From positions 310,001 through 374,000 of the forward strand of contig NZ_RKLQ01000002.1 in the NCBI RefSeq assembly GCF_019599405.1: a stretch of 64,000 bases of DNA, written 5' to 3'. The notes below the pieces were generated by a model, which searched no databases, had not been told where the DNA came from, and was given only the letters and a program-made list of their open reading frames with translations. The stretch comes from Haloarcula salinisoli (GTDB lineage: Archaea; Halobacteriota; Halobacteria; Halobacteriales; Haloarculaceae). Positions 51,321 through 60,585 of this stretch are shown piece after piece (position 1 is the first letter of the stretch; each line of letters begins with the position of its first letter). Position numbers and translations under genes: made by a program.

Positions 51321-52418
51321 ATGACCAGGGGTAGTGGCGGCACCGAGCAGTGGCGCTTCGAGACTGGCGACTGGGTGAAGTCGTCGCCGACAGTCGTGGA
51401 CGGGACGGTGTACGTCGGTAGCTACGACGACTGCGTCTACGCGCTTTCCGCGAGCGACGGGACCGAGCAGTGGCGCGTCGAGACGGGCGACTCGGTCCGG
51501 TCGTCGCCGGCCGTCGCCGACGGAACAGTGTACGTCGGGAGTCAGGACGGGTACGTCTACGCGCTTTCCGCGAGCGACGGGACCGAGCAGTGGCGCTTCG
51601 AGACGGGCGGCCAGGTCGTCTCGTCCCCGACTGTGGCCGACGGGACGGTATACGTCGGGAGTCAGGACGGGAACGTCTACGCGCTCGATGTGACTGACGG
51701 GGCCGAGCGGTGGCGTTTCGAGGCGAGCCACGACGTCACGGCGTCGCCGGCGGTCGTCGACGGGACGGTGTACGTCGGGAGTCAGGACATGGTCGGCGAC
51801 CCGGCGAACTCTCTCGTGGATTTCTACGCGCTCGACGCGGCCGACGGCCACCAGCGCTGGAGTCACGGGACCCGATTCACCAGCCCGGGCTCGGCGACAG
51901 TCGCGGACGACACCGTACTTGTCGCGACGGACAGCGGCATCCTGTACGGGCTGGCTGTCGGGGACGGCGCGGTGCGCTGGCCGGTCCGTGCGACCGACTC
52001 GGCGGAACCGACGGTCGTCAGGGGCCAGTCGATACCGGCCGTCGCCGACGACACCGTCTTCGTCGCCGCCGGCTCGGAACTGCACGCGCTCTCGCTGTCG
52101 GCGCTGGGAACGGACCGCTCGGCGCTCAGATGGCGCTACGAGGCCGACCTGACCATCTCCTCGTCGGCTACGGTCGCCGGCGACGCCGTCTTCGTCGGGA
52201 GTTCGGATGGGCGGGTCTACGGCCTCGACGCCGCCGACGGCACGGAGCGATGGCGGTTCCGGACCGACGACATGGTGTACTCGGCGCCGACGGTGGTCGA
52301 CGGGACGCTGTACGTCGGGAGCACGGATGGCCGCGTCTACGCGCTGGGCGCGGGTGTCCTGGGGTCGAGCCGCGACACGCGGGTCCGCCAGCGGATACTC
52401 GGTCACCACGACCGGTGA
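51321..52418 (+). CDS. PQQ-like beta-propeller repeat protein, no signal peptide
   Basis: 365 residues made of eight propeller blades of about 40 residues, each with the pattern EQWRFETG...SSPTVxDGTVYVGSxDGxVYAL. The first three blades are nearly identical at DNA level, indicating recent amplification. The protein starts inside blade one with no Tat or Sec signal, so it is probably cytoplasmic or has lost an exported N-terminus. Most relatives are exported. No PQQ-enzyme catalytic residues are evident; likely a binding or scaffold protein. Confidence 0.85.
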   Translation: MTRGSGGTEQWRFETGDWVKSSPTVVDGTVYVGSYDDCVYALSASDGTEQWRVETGDSVRSSPAVADGTVYVGSQDGYVYALSASDGTEQWRFETGGQVVSSPTVADGTVYVGSQDGNVYALDVTDGAERWRFEASHDVTASPAVVDGTVYVGSQDMVGDPANSLVDFYALDAADGHQRWSHGTRFTSPGSATVADDTVLVATDSGILYGLAVGDGAVRWPVRATDSAEPTVVRGQSIPAVADDTVFVAAGSELHALSLSALGTDRSALRWRYEADLTISSSATVAGDAVFVGSSDGRVYGLDAADGTERWRFRTDDMVYSAPTVVDGTLYVGSTDGRVYALGAGVLGSSRDTRVRQRILGHHDR

Positions 52419-52465
52419 CCGCTCCATCGAAACCCACTCGGTCCTCACGCCCGCAGTACGCGTAG

Positions 52466-53944
52466 ATGGACCGCCGTTCGCTCGGCTCGCTCCTGAGCCG
52501 ACTCGTCCGCGCCGTCCCGGCGCTGCTTTCCCGTGCCGGCTTCGTCGACCGGCAGAAGGCCACGGAGGCGACAGACCTGGCCGCACCGGTGATGGTCACC
52601 GGCGGCCTGCGCATCCTGCTGCGGCTCGCGGACTTCCTGATGGTCGGTATCGCGCTCGGTGACGCGGCCATCGCCGGCCTGGAACTGGGCTTTCAGTACT
52701 ACTTCGTCGGCTTCGGGCTCTCGCTTGCGATATCCTCGGGGACCATCAGCGTCGTCTCGCGGCTCCAGGGGGGCGACCGGCCCGACCGGGCGGACCTGGC
52801 GGTCAAGCAGTCGCTGTGGCTGGCGCTCCTACTCTCGGCGCCGCTGACGCTGGTCTCGTGGCTCTACCCCGAGGCCCTCGTGGGCGTGCTCTCGAGTGAC
52901 CCGACGACGATAGAGTACGGGGCGACCTACCTCTCTATCGTGATGCTGTCGATGGCCCCGCGGTTCTGGAGCATGGTCGCCTCGCGGGCGCTGGCCGGCA
53001 GCGCGGACACCCGCACACCCATGTACGTCCGCCTGCTGACCCTGCCGACGAACGTCGCGCTCAATGGGCTCCTCATCTTCGGGGTCGGCCCGTTTCCGGA
53101 ACTCGGTATCGCCGGCGCGGCCTGGGGCACCGCCATCGCCAACACGCTCGCGGCGGCCATCTTCCTCGGCCTGCTGGCCTCGAGTCGCTACGCGGTCCAG
53201 TTGCCCCTTCGGGGACCCCAGTTCGACCTCGGCCTGCTCCGTGAAATCGTTCGGGTGGCCCTGCCGCTGACGGGGATGCGCCTCCTCCAGACGTTCGCCC
53301 GCTTTCCCTTCCTGTTCATCCTTGGCGTGCTCGGGACGCCGACGCTCGCGGCCTACGCCATCGGCCGCCGCGTGATGTTGCTCGCGCTCATGCCCGCGTG
53401 GGGGTACGCCACGGCCGCGTCGACGCTCGTCGGGCAGCAGCTGGGCTCCGGCGACGAGGAGTCGGCCAGCGACTACGGCTGGCAGACGCTCAGAGTGGCC
53501 CTCGCCGTTCAGCTCGCCGTCGCCGCCGTCCTCGTCGCCTTCGCCCGCCCCATCGTCTCGCTGTTCGGTACGGCGTACCCCGCCCTTGCCGCCCAGTTCG
53601 TCCGCGTCTTTGGCCTGCTCGTCGCTGGCTTCTCCGTCTCCCGGACGATGCGGGGGAGCTTGCGTGGCGCCGGCGACACCCGCTGGCCGCTCTACGGCAC
53701 GATACTTGGGGGCTACTGCTTCCGGCTGCCGGTCGCGATGCTCGCGCTCCCGGCGTCGTTCGTCGTCACCGTGCCGCTGGTGGGGCTTTCCGTCTCGCCA
53801 GGTCTGGGGCTCGGGCTGCCCGCCATCTTCGTCGCCCTCGTCGGGGACTTCTACCTGAAGGCGGCGGTGAACACGGGTCGCTTCTGGACCGGAAAGTGGC
53901 GTGCTGTTGCGAGGGAATCGGCCGTTGGGACGGGTGACGATTAG
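52466..53944 (+). CDS. MATE-family efflux transporter
   Basis: 492 residues with about twelve hydrophobic segments in two homologous halves: LAAPVMVTGGLRILLRLADFLMVG begins the first, and REIVRVALPLTGMRLLQTFARFP the second. The repeated SMVASRALAGSADTRTPM and SRTMRGSLRGAGDTRWPLYG motifs (RGxGDT) are diagnostic of MATE proteins, which export cationic compounds in exchange for sodium or protons. Single gene, ending just before the structured repeat copy 2. Confidence 0.93.
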   Translation: MDRRSLGSLLSRLVRAVPALLSRAGFVDRQKATEATDLAAPVMVTGGLRILLRLADFLMVGIALGDAAIAGLELGFQYYFVGFGLSLAISSGTISVVSRLQGGDRPDRADLAVKQSLWLALLLSAPLTLVSWLYPEALVGVLSSDPTTIEYGATYLSIVMLSMAPRFWSMVASRALAGSADTRTPMYVRLLTLPTNVALNGLLIFGVGPFPELGIAGAAWGTAIANTLAAAIFLGLLASSRYAVQLPLRGPQFDLGLLREIVRVALPLTGMRLLQTFARFPFLFILGVLGTPTLAAYAIGRRVMLLALMPAWGYATAASTLVGQQLGSGDEESASDYGWQTLRVALAVQLAVAAVLVAFARPIVSLFGTAYPALAAQFVRVFGLLVAGFSVSRTMRGSLRGAGDTRWPLYGTILGGYCFRLPVAMLALPASFVVTVPLVGLSVSPGLGLGLPAIFVALVGDFYLKAAVNTGRFWTGKWRAVARESAVGTGDD

Positions 53945-53996
53945 AATTATTCTGCTTCGTATCTCCTCGCAGTTTCATCGCTGACGGCAGTTCCCA

Positions 53997-54258
53997 ACAG
54001 CCAGAAAGCCCCCGGAGGCTCAGGGGCTGCGACTCGCTGCGCTCCTCGGCCTTCGGCCTGCGGTGCTTACGTCGTCTCGCTCCCTGAGCCTCCGGCCCCT
54101 TTCAGTCCCACCCCGTGGACCAGCCGACCGGGCGGGACTGAAAGGGGCCGGTCGCTCGACGTACGAGACGACGCAAGCACTGCACTGAGCGAACGGAGTG
54201 AGCGAAGGAAGCGCACAGCGAGTCGCAGTAGTCGAGCGACCGGGGGCTTTCTGGCTGT
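53997..54258. repeat. Nested-palindrome (cloverleaf-like) element, copy 2
   Basis: A 262-base element. Outer arms: perfect 19-bp inverted repeat (53997-54015 with 54240-54258). Left side hairpin: 14-bp stem CCGGAGGCTCAGGG (54012-54025) with 54082-54095. Central hairpin: 22-bp stem with one mismatch, core CCCCTTTCAGTCCCACCC (54092-54113 with 54130-54151). Right side hairpin: 13-bp stem CCGGTCGCTCGAC (54148-54160) with 54231-54243. The loops hold the same boxes as copy 1 (CGCTGCGC and GTGCTTACGTC, inverted in the other half). No flanking 45-bp arrays. The rest of 53945-54377 has no gene. Confidence 0.85.
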
Positions 54259-54377
54259 ACTGAACCCGGTTCACCCTGACTACGATGTCCGTCACACCCA
54301 TACAGACACTCACAAACAATACCGTACCTAGCGCCGAAGTCTTAAACAGGCAGAACCCCGTAAGCGCAACTATACTT

Positions 54378-54926
54378 ATGAAACACGTGAAGATACCGCA
54401 GGACCGGATCGGTGTGCTGATCGGCGAGGGCGGTGAGACGATGCGCGAGATAGAGGAGCGTGCGGAAGTGCGTCTCGACATCGATTCCGAGGACGGCTCC
54501 GTCAAGATAGACTCCGTCGGCGACCCCGTGACCGGGCTGAAGGGGCCGGACATCGTGAAGGCCATCGGCCGCGGGTTCAAGCCAGAGGACGCCCTGGCGC
54601 TGCTGGACGACGACATGATGATGTTCGAGATGATCGACATCGAGGCGGCCGCCCGGAACAAGAACGACCTCCGCCGGCAGAAGGGGCGACTCATCGGCGA
54701 GGGCGGCCGGACTCGCGAGCTGATGCAGGAGCTGACCGGCGCCGCCGTCGTCATCTACGGCTCGACGCTTGGCATCATCGGCGGGCCCGAACAGGTCGAT
54801 GCGGTGCGGGAGGCCGCCGAGATGCTACTCGACGGGGCGCCCCACGGCTCGGTCTACTCCTTCCTCGAACGCAAGCACAACGAGATGAAACACAAGGGTC
54901 TGGAGTACCACCAGTTCACCGGCTGA
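54378..54926 (+). CDS. KH-domain ribosome-biogenesis protein, Dim2/Pno1-like
   Basis: 182 residues with two KH domains. KH1 has the GxxG-type loop GVLIGEGGETMREI (about 12-25), and KH2 has GRLIGEGGRTRELM (about 103-116) and ends HGSVYSFLERKHNEMKHKGL. This matches archaeal Dim2/Pno1 (KRR1-like), which binds the 3' end of 16S rRNA precursor during small-subunit maturation. The ATG at 54378 was chosen because conserved sequence starts there. A TATA-like CTTAAAC lies near 54341. Confidence 0.9.
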   Translation: MKHVKIPQDRIGVLIGEGGETMREIEERAEVRLDIDSEDGSVKIDSVGDPVTGLKGPDIVKAIGRGFKPEDALALLDDDMMMFEMIDIEAAARNKNDLRRQKGRLIGEGGRTRELMQELTGAAVVIYGSTLGIIGGPEQVDAVREAAEMLLDGAPHGSVYSFLERKHNEMKHKGLEYHQFTG

Positions 54927-55058
54927 GTCAGTAGCGACCGCCGGATATCGCGGCCGAGAGCGTGGCCGAACTGACAGTGTACCGTCTCGTCGGCGTTTTT
55001 TCATGCTCTGGGCGTAACATATAACCCTGCGAGCGGTCAATAACTCCGGAGGACAACC

Positions 55059-56123
55059 GTGCCGGACAACATCGACGGCCAGGGCGGGACCACCGAGACG
55101 GAGAGTGGCCAGACCGTCACCGAGGTCATGAACCAGCTCGAAGAGCTCCGTGCCGAGGACGAGGGCCGGTCGGCGTCGACGGACGAAGGCATCCTGCTCG
55201 ACCAGCTCGAAGAGGTCGAGAGCCGGCTGCTGGCCTTCGGCGAGGGGCTGGGCGGGAACCCCGACGACGTGACCGACCTGCCCTTCACCGAGGAGGCGGG
55301 GCTCGACCATATGCCCGAGCCGCTCTATGTCCGTCACGACACGGAGATGCTGAACCAGGTGACGTCGTGGCTGTTGCAGGACCAGCACATCGGTCTCGTG
55401 AGCCCCTACGGGACCGGGAAATCCGCCTTCCGGGAGATCGTCCTGCGCGACCTCGACAAGCACGACGACTTCGTCGTCACGCATCTGGACAACCCCCGGG
55501 AGACGACGGCTCGGTCGCTGTACCAGACGATACTGGAGGCGGCCTACGCGGCGGGCTACTCGGTCAATCCGGGCCGGTACTCGCAGGTCCGGAACGGCAT
55601 CCCGTGGGCGACGGTGGAGGCGAAAGAGGCGGTCCACGAGATAGTCGGGCGCGTACGAGAAGACGGGAAGACCCTGTTGTTGGTCGTCGACGAGATAGAG
55701 GTGCTCACCGCCGACCTGCTGTCGCCGCTGCAGGTGGCCGGCGACGCCGGCGTCCGGCTGTTCCTGACCGGCACCCCCGAAGGCAAGCGCCGCGTCGCCG
55801 AGATTCGGGGGACGCTGGACTCGCGGCTTCGCTACTACGAACACATCGACCCCTTCTCGCCCGACGACATCGCCGAGTACATCGCCCGCTCGCTGGCGTA
55901 CTTCCGCGACGAGGCCTACAACGGCCAGGCGCCGGACCTCTTTACCCGCGAGGCCATCGAGGACATCCACGAACGGACCGAGGGCAACCCCCGCGAGGTC
56001 CGCATCGAGTGTCGCGAACTCTTCACGCGAGCGGCCTTTGTCTGGTACCGCACCGGCCAGGACATCGACCGGATTCAGGTCACCCCCGAACTTCGCCACC
56101 GCCGCTTCGGGATGGGCTACTAG
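55059..56123 (+). CDS. AAA-family ATPase of unknown role
   Basis: 354 residues. The GTG start is supported by a strong Shine-Dalgarno CCGGAGGAC 5-10 bases upstream. The first 75 residues are acidic and helical. The AAA module has Walker A SPYGTGKSAFRE (about 110-121), Walker B LLLVVDEIEVLTAD, sensor 1 LFLTGTP and RVEIRGTLDSRLRYYE. It resembles Orc1/Cdc6-like or STAND-like AAA ATPases, but there is no clear C-terminal winged helix. Sitting beside KH and thermosome genes gives no functional clue. Confidence 0.75.
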   Translation: MPDNIDGQGGTTETESGQTVTEVMNQLEELRAEDEGRSASTDEGILLDQLEEVESRLLAFGEGLGGNPDDVTDLPFTEEAGLDHMPEPLYVRHDTEMLNQVTSWLLQDQHIGLVSPYGTGKSAFREIVLRDLDKHDDFVVTHLDNPRETTARSLYQTILEAAYAAGYSVNPGRYSQVRNGIPWATVEAKEAVHEIVGRVREDGKTLLLVVDEIEVLTADLLSPLQVAGDAGVRLFLTGTPEGKRRVAEIRGTLDSRLRYYEHIDPFSPDDIAEYIARSLAYFRDEAYNGQAPDLFTREAIEDIHERTEGNPREVRIECRELFTRAAFVWYRTGQDIDRIQVTPELRHRRFGMGY

Positions 56124-56245
56124 TTTTCGCCCGTCGAAGTCGGTTCTGACGGCGTCTCGGAGGTCTATATAAAGGGGCCACGACAACACATCTCACACCA
56201 TCTAGCGGGGCCGCAGTGTGGCGGTCGAACGTCCGCCACCACAAC

Positions 56246-56254
56246 TTTTATATA
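56246..56254 (+). promoter_or_regulatory. Thermosome promoter TATA box
   Basis: TTTTATATA ends 26 bases before the thermosome ATG, predicting a leaderless transcript. A second TATA-like CTATATAAA at 56165-56173 could drive a longer transcript. Confidence 0.7.
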
Positions 56255-56280
56255 GAATCACTTTCAATCATCGTGTGACT

Positions 56281-57975
56281 ATGGCTCAACAGCAGATGGG
56301 CAACCAGCCCATGATCGTACTCTCCGAGGAGTCCCAGCGGACATCCGGGAAGGACGCCCAGTCGATGAACATCACGGCGGGCACAGCCGTCGCCGAGGCC
56401 GTTCGGACCACACTCGGTCCGAAGGGCATGGACAAGATGCTCGTCGACAACTCCGGGTCCGTCGTCGTCACGAACGACGGCGTCACCATCCTCGACGAGA
56501 TGGACATCGAGCACCCGGCCGCCAACATGATCGTCGAAGTCGCCCAGACCCAGGAGGACGAGGTCGGGGACGGCACGACGACGGCGGTCGTCATCGCGGG
56601 TGAACTGCTGTCGAAGGCCGAGGAGCTTCTCGACCAGGACATCCACGCCACCATCCTGGCCCAGGGGTACCGCCAGGCCGCCGAGAAGGCAAAGGAGATT
56701 CTCGAAGAGAACGCCATCGACGTCGACGCCGACGACACCGAGACCTTAGAGAAGGTCGCCGGCACGGCGATGACCGGCAAGGGCGCCGAGTCCTCGAAGG
56801 ACCTGCTGGGCGAGCTCGTCGTCCGCGCGGTCCAGTCCGTCGCCGACGACGACGGCACGGTCGACACCGACAACATCCAGATCGAGACCGTGGTCGGCGG
56901 CGCCACCGACGAGTCCGAACTCGTCGAGGGCGTCATCATCGACAAAGAGCGCGTCCACGACAACATGCCCTTCGCCGTCGAGGACGCCGACATCGCGCTC
57001 CTGGATACGGCTATCGAGGTCCCCGAGACCGAACTCGACACCGAGGTCTCGGTCACGGACCCCGACCAGCTCCAGGAGTTCCTCGACCAGGAAGAGAAAC
57101 AGCTCAAGGAGTACGTCGACCAGATTGCTGCCACTGGCGCCGACGTCGTCATCTGCCAGAAGGGCATCGACGACATGGCCCAGCACTACCTCGCACAGGA
57201 GGGCATCCTCGCAGTGCGCCGCGCCAAGAAGTCCGACATCGAGGCCCTCTCGCGCTCGACGGGCGCCCGCATCGTCTCGAACATCAACGACATCGAGGCC
57301 GACGACCTCGGCTTCGCCGGCTCCGTCGCCCAGAAGGACATCGCTGGCGACGAGCGAATCTTCGTCGAGGACGTCGAGGACGCTCGCGCTGTCACGATGA
57401 TTCTCCGCGGCGGCACCGAACACGTCGTCGACGAAGTCGAGCGCGCCATCGAGGACTCCCTCGGCGTCGTCGCCGCCACGCTGGAGGACGGCAAGGTCCT
57501 CCCCGGCGGCGGTGCTCCCGAGACCCAGCTCGCGCTCGGCCTGCGTGACTACGCCGACTCCGTCGGTGGGCGCGAACAGCTCGCCGTCGAGGCCTTCGCC
57601 GACGCCATCGACGTCATCCCGCGCACCCTCGCCGAGAACGCGGGTCACGACCCCATCGACTCCCTCGTGGACCTGCGCAGCAAGCACGACGCCGGCAACC
57701 AGACCTTCGGGCTGGACGCGTACTCCGGCGAGGTCGTCGACATGGAGGAAGACGGCGTTGTTGAGCCGCTCCGTGTCAAGACCCAGGCCATCGAATCCGC
57801 CACCGAGGCGGCCGTGATGATCCTGCGCATCGACGACGTCATCGCCGCGGGCGACCTCAAGGGTGGCCAGGGCGACGACGACGAAGACGAAGGGCCTGGC
57901 GGGCCCGGCGGCGCAGGCGGCATGCCCGGCGGCGGCATGGGCGGCATGGGCGGCGGCATGGGCGGCATGATGTAA
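56281..57975 (+). CDS. Thermosome (group II chaperonin) subunit
   Basis: 564 residues. Group II chaperonin motifs: [50 protein letters not shown] (catalytic Asp region), [12 protein letters not shown] and [11 protein letters not shown]. The C-terminal tail is a Gly/Met repeat ([14 protein letters not shown]). It assembles into double-ring folding chambers. The Asp/Glu excess is halophilic. Strong TATA box suggests heat-inducible, high expression. Confidence 0.97.
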   Translation: MAQQQMGNQPMIVLSEESQRTSGKDAQSMNITAGTAVAEAVRTTLGPKGMDKMLVDNSGSVVVTNDGVTILDEMDIEHPAANMIVEVAQTQEDEVGDGTTTAVVIAGELLSKAEELLDQDIHATILAQGYRQAAEKAKEILEENAIDVDADDTETLEKVAGTAMTGKGAESSKDLLGELVVRAVQSVADDDGTVDTDNIQIETVVGGATDESELVEGVIIDKERVHDNMPFAVEDADIALLDTAIEVPETELDTEVSVTDPDQLQEFLDQEEKQLKEYVDQIAATGADVVICQKGIDDMAQHYLAQEGILAVRRAKKSDIEALSRSTGARIVSNINDIEADDLGFAGSVAQKDIAGDERIFVEDVEDARAVTMILRGGTEHVVDEVERAIEDSLGVVAATLEDGKVLPGGGAPETQLALGLRDYADSVGGREQLAVEAFADAIDVIPRTLAENAGHDPIDSLVDLRSKHDAGNQTFGLDAYSGEVVDMEEDGVVEPLRVKTQAIESATEAAVMILRIDDVIAAGDLKGGQGDDDEDEGPGGPGGAGGMPGGGMGGMGGGMGGMM

Positions 57976-57981
57976 GACCAC

Positions 57982-58029
57982 TTTTTGCAACTCCCTCGGG
58001 CGGCTTCGCCGCCCTCGGTCGTGCAAAAA
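57982..58029 (+). terminator. Nested hairpin after the thermosome gene
   Basis: TTTTTGCA (57982-57989) pairs with TGCAAAAA (58022-58029), enclosing GGGCGGC (57998-58004) with GCCGCCC (58008-58014). It lies 7 bases after the stop. Further GC-rich hairpins fill 58040-58130; no gene is visible between 57976 and 58263. Confidence 0.6.
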
Positions 58030-58263
58030 CGTGGGGCAAAATCGCGACTTCGCCTCCCGTCGCGCGCCTTCGGCGCGCGGTGGTCGGCTCGCCGCGGTTG
58101 AACCGGCGCGCTGCGCGCGCCGGATGCTCGTCCCTACCGCAGTCCGCACCGCTCGCTAACTGATTTCTCTCTTTGCGGTTCGACACTGACCCGATAGCCG
58201 CTGCGTTCGTCTTCCAGTCGATTCACCGACACCAATTTCAATATGCCGGTCGAACCACGCCGT

Positions 58264-58683
58264 ATGAGCCCGGTCTTCGACGTGGGGACGTACTTCCCCG
58301 AGCGACCGCCGACGTGGGCCGAAGTCGTGACGACGCTGCTCGTCACGGCGACCGTCGTCCCCGAATTTCTGGACGACACGGTGTCGCTGCCCATCGCTGT
58401 CGCTGGCTTCGTGCTGTTCGCCCTCGCAGTCGGTCCGGGAGCGAACAGCAGCATCGGGCAGCGAGTCGGGCAGTGGTTCCGCGACATCGGCAAGCACGAT
58501 CGCGCACTGGCTATCTTCGTTTTTCTGGTCACGATGGCTGTCCTCTCCCTGGTCGCCGAAGCCCTCGTGGTGGTGCTCGCGGATGCGGCGGCCGGGGGGA
58601 TGATGGCCGTCGCCCTGTACGTCTTCGTCCACGCTGTGCGAGCAGGTGGCGTCGAGGGCTGGATGAGCGACGAGACCGGCTGA
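58264..58683 (+). CDS. Small integral membrane protein, unknown function
   Basis: 139 residues from the ATG MSPVFDVGTYFP, or 146 from an ATG at 58243; the later start is favoured because a TATA-like TTTCAATAT lies about 25-30 bases upstream. Four hydrophobic segments (VVTTLLVTATVVPEF, LPIAVAGFVLFALAVG, ALAIFVFLVTMAVLSLV, MMAVALYVFVHAV). Convergent with the pentapeptide protein gene. No recognised family. Confidence 0.7.
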   Translation: MSPVFDVGTYFPERPPTWAEVVTTLLVTATVVPEFLDDTVSLPIAVAGFVLFALAVGPGANSSIGQRVGQWFRDIGKHDRALAIFVFLVTMAVLSLVAEALVVVLADAAAGGMMAVALYVFVHAVRAGGVEGWMSDETG

Positions 58684-58687
58684 ACTC

Positions 58688-60523
58688 TCAGAACCGCTCG
58701 CGATTCCCGAGGATATAGCCAAGCAACACGATGAGCAGTGTCCCGCCGAAGGTCTCGATGAGGGCGATGGCGTCGACGAGTGGTATCGTCGGCTCGCTGT
58801 CCACCGGCGGCGCCGTCGTAAAGGTCACCACGCTGTAGTAGATGGGCTCGGTGATGCCGGGGTCCAGTTCGTAAGCCACCGCTGCGACGGCAAAGAGCAC
58901 CAGCATCCACACGGTGAGACGGAACGGGCGCACGCCGAAGCCGGTCGTCACGCGGGACGCCCACGAGCCCAGATAGGCCCCGTAGGCAGCGAGATTGCCC
59001 TGTCCGGGGGTCACGCTCGGCCGTCCGTCGCGCAGCTGCACGTAGCCGGTCACCGACCCGTTCGCGCGGGCTTCGTACCCCCTGGCACGGCGTTCGAGGA
59101 CGTGCTGTCGGCGGGCCTTTCCCACCAGCCCGGCCTCGCTGTAGGCACCTTTCAGGTCGTTGTAGGCCCGGGCGATAGCGTCCCACGCGCCGGCGTCGTC
59201 GGCCGCAGCTTCGGCGCTCGTCTGTTCCCCACACCGGGTCCCCTGGCTCACGGTGATGTCCGTCAGGACGCTGTCGCGGAGGTCGCCACCGCCCAGCCGC
59301 GCGCCGCGACAGTCCGCATCAGTCAGGTCCGTGCCCCAGCAGTCTACCGCGGGGAGGTCGGCCTCGGCCAGCGTCGCACCGGACAGGTCGGCCTCCCGGA
59401 GTGTCAGTCGGGCGCCGTGGGTGGCTTCGAGACTGGCGTCGGCCATGTCGGCGTTCCGGAACGTCGCGCCGTGCAGCGTCGCGCCGTCGAGCTGGACGCC
59501 CTCGAGTTTGGCGTCCCGGCAGATGGCCCCGCCCAGGCTCGCCCTGTCGAGCACGCTGTCGCTGAGCGTCGCCTCCCGCAGGTTCGCCCCGGTCAGGTCG
59601 ACGTTGCGGAGGTTCGCCCCGCTCACCTCAGCTCGGCCGAGGTTCACGCCGGCGCAGTTTGCGTCTCTGAGGTTCGCTCCCCCGAGGTCGACCTGTGCGA
59701 GGTTCGCACCGTCGAGCTCGGCGCTGTTGCAGTTCGCGCCCCGCAGGTCCGTCCGGCCGAGATACGCGTCGGTCAGGACAGCCTTGTAGAGCGTCGTCCG
59801 CCGCAGTGTCGCCCGCCCGATAGAGGCGTCGGTGAGGTCCGCGCCCTGCAGGCTCGCCCGCGTCAGCGTGGCCCGACCCAGCACCGCCCCGGTCAGCTCC
59901 GCCCGGCCCAGATAGGCTTTCGTCAGGTCGGCGCTCTCGACGTTCGCGTCGGTCAGGTCCGCCCGGCCGAGGTAGGCCTTGTGCATATCGGCCCGGTACA
60001 GTTTCACCTCGACCATCGTCGCTCGCCTGAGGTTCGCGTCGCGTGCATCTGTCGCCCGCAGGTTCGCGTCGGTGAGGTCTGCACCTTCCAGGTTCGCCCC
60101 CCGTAGGTCGGCATCGCGGAGCGTGGCGTCGGTCAGGTCCGCGCCCGCCAGGTTCGCCTCCCGCAGGTCGCTCTCGCGGAGCGAGGCCCCGCGGAGGTCG
60201 GCCTCGGTGAGCGTCGCACCGCGGAGGTCGGCCCCTCTAAGGGCGACCCCAGCGAGGGCCGCCCCGCGCAGTGTGCAGCCGGCAAGCGTCGCCCCGTCGA
60301 ACAGCTCGGTAAAGGGCCCACGCCGTCCTCTCGATGGCCCACGGTCGCCCGGGGCCGCCGCTATGGCGCTGTCCTCGGCCGCTATTTCGGGCGCGTGCAG
60401 GCTGCAGCGGTCGGCCCCGTCCGCGACCGGGCGCGCACAACAGGCGGCCTGGGCGGTCTCCTCTGCCCGCCGCTCGACCCGCAGGCACTCGGCCGGCCAC
60501 TCGTACCTGCACCGGTCGACCAT
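58688..60523 (-). CDS. Pentapeptide-repeat protein fused to a two-helix pore domain
   Basis: 611 residues. A Cys-containing N-terminus (about 1-70) is followed by some 320 residues of A(D/N)Lxx pentapeptide repeats, predicted to form a right-handed quadrilateral beta-helix. After a linker (VARAYNDLKGAYSEAGLVGKARRQHVLERRARG) come two membrane helices flanking a pore-helix-like segment, VVTFTTAPPVDSEPTIPL. This is the layout of ion-channel family 2, but the TVGYGD potassium filter is absent. Likely a membrane channel-like or sensor protein; ion selectivity unknown. Confidence 0.85.
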   Translation of the reverse strand: MVDRCRYEWPAECLRVERRAEETAQAACCARPVADGADRCSLHAPEIAAEDSAIAAAPGDRGPSRGRRGPFTELFDGATLAGCTLRGAALAGVALRGADLRGATLTEADLRGASLRESDLREANLAGADLTDATLRDADLRGANLEGADLTDANLRATDARDANLRRATMVEVKLYRADMHKAYLGRADLTDANVESADLTKAYLGRAELTGAVLGRATLTRASLQGADLTDASIGRATLRRTTLYKAVLTDAYLGRTDLRGANCNSAELDGANLAQVDLGGANLRDANCAGVNLGRAEVSGANLRNVDLTGANLREATLSDSVLDRASLGGAICRDAKLEGVQLDGATLHGATFRNADMADASLEATHGARLTLREADLSGATLAEADLPAVDCWGTDLTDADCRGARLGGGDLRDSVLTDITVSQGTRCGEQTSAEAAADDAGAWDAIARAYNDLKGAYSEAGLVGKARRQHVLERRARGYEARANGSVTGYVQLRDGRPSVTPGQGNLAAYGAYLGSWASRVTTGFGVRPFRLTVWMLVLFAVAAVAYELDPGITEPIYYSVVTFTTAPPVDSEPTIPLVDAIALIETFGGTLLIVLLGYILGNRERF

Positions 60524-60585
60524 ATGTCGTTTTCACAACCAGTCGGTTTCAAAGCCCCGGCGCTCGCCGGGCGCCGGTAGCGGGC

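Noticed and set aside
55059-56123. Orc1/Cdc6 initiator
   Set aside because: AAA motifs fit, but I see no clear C-terminal winged helix or flanking origin repeats, so it is left as an AAA ATPase.
57976-58263. A small gene in the spacer after the thermosome
   Set aside because: The stretch is filled with GC-rich hairpins; short frames there have no acidic composition or start signal.
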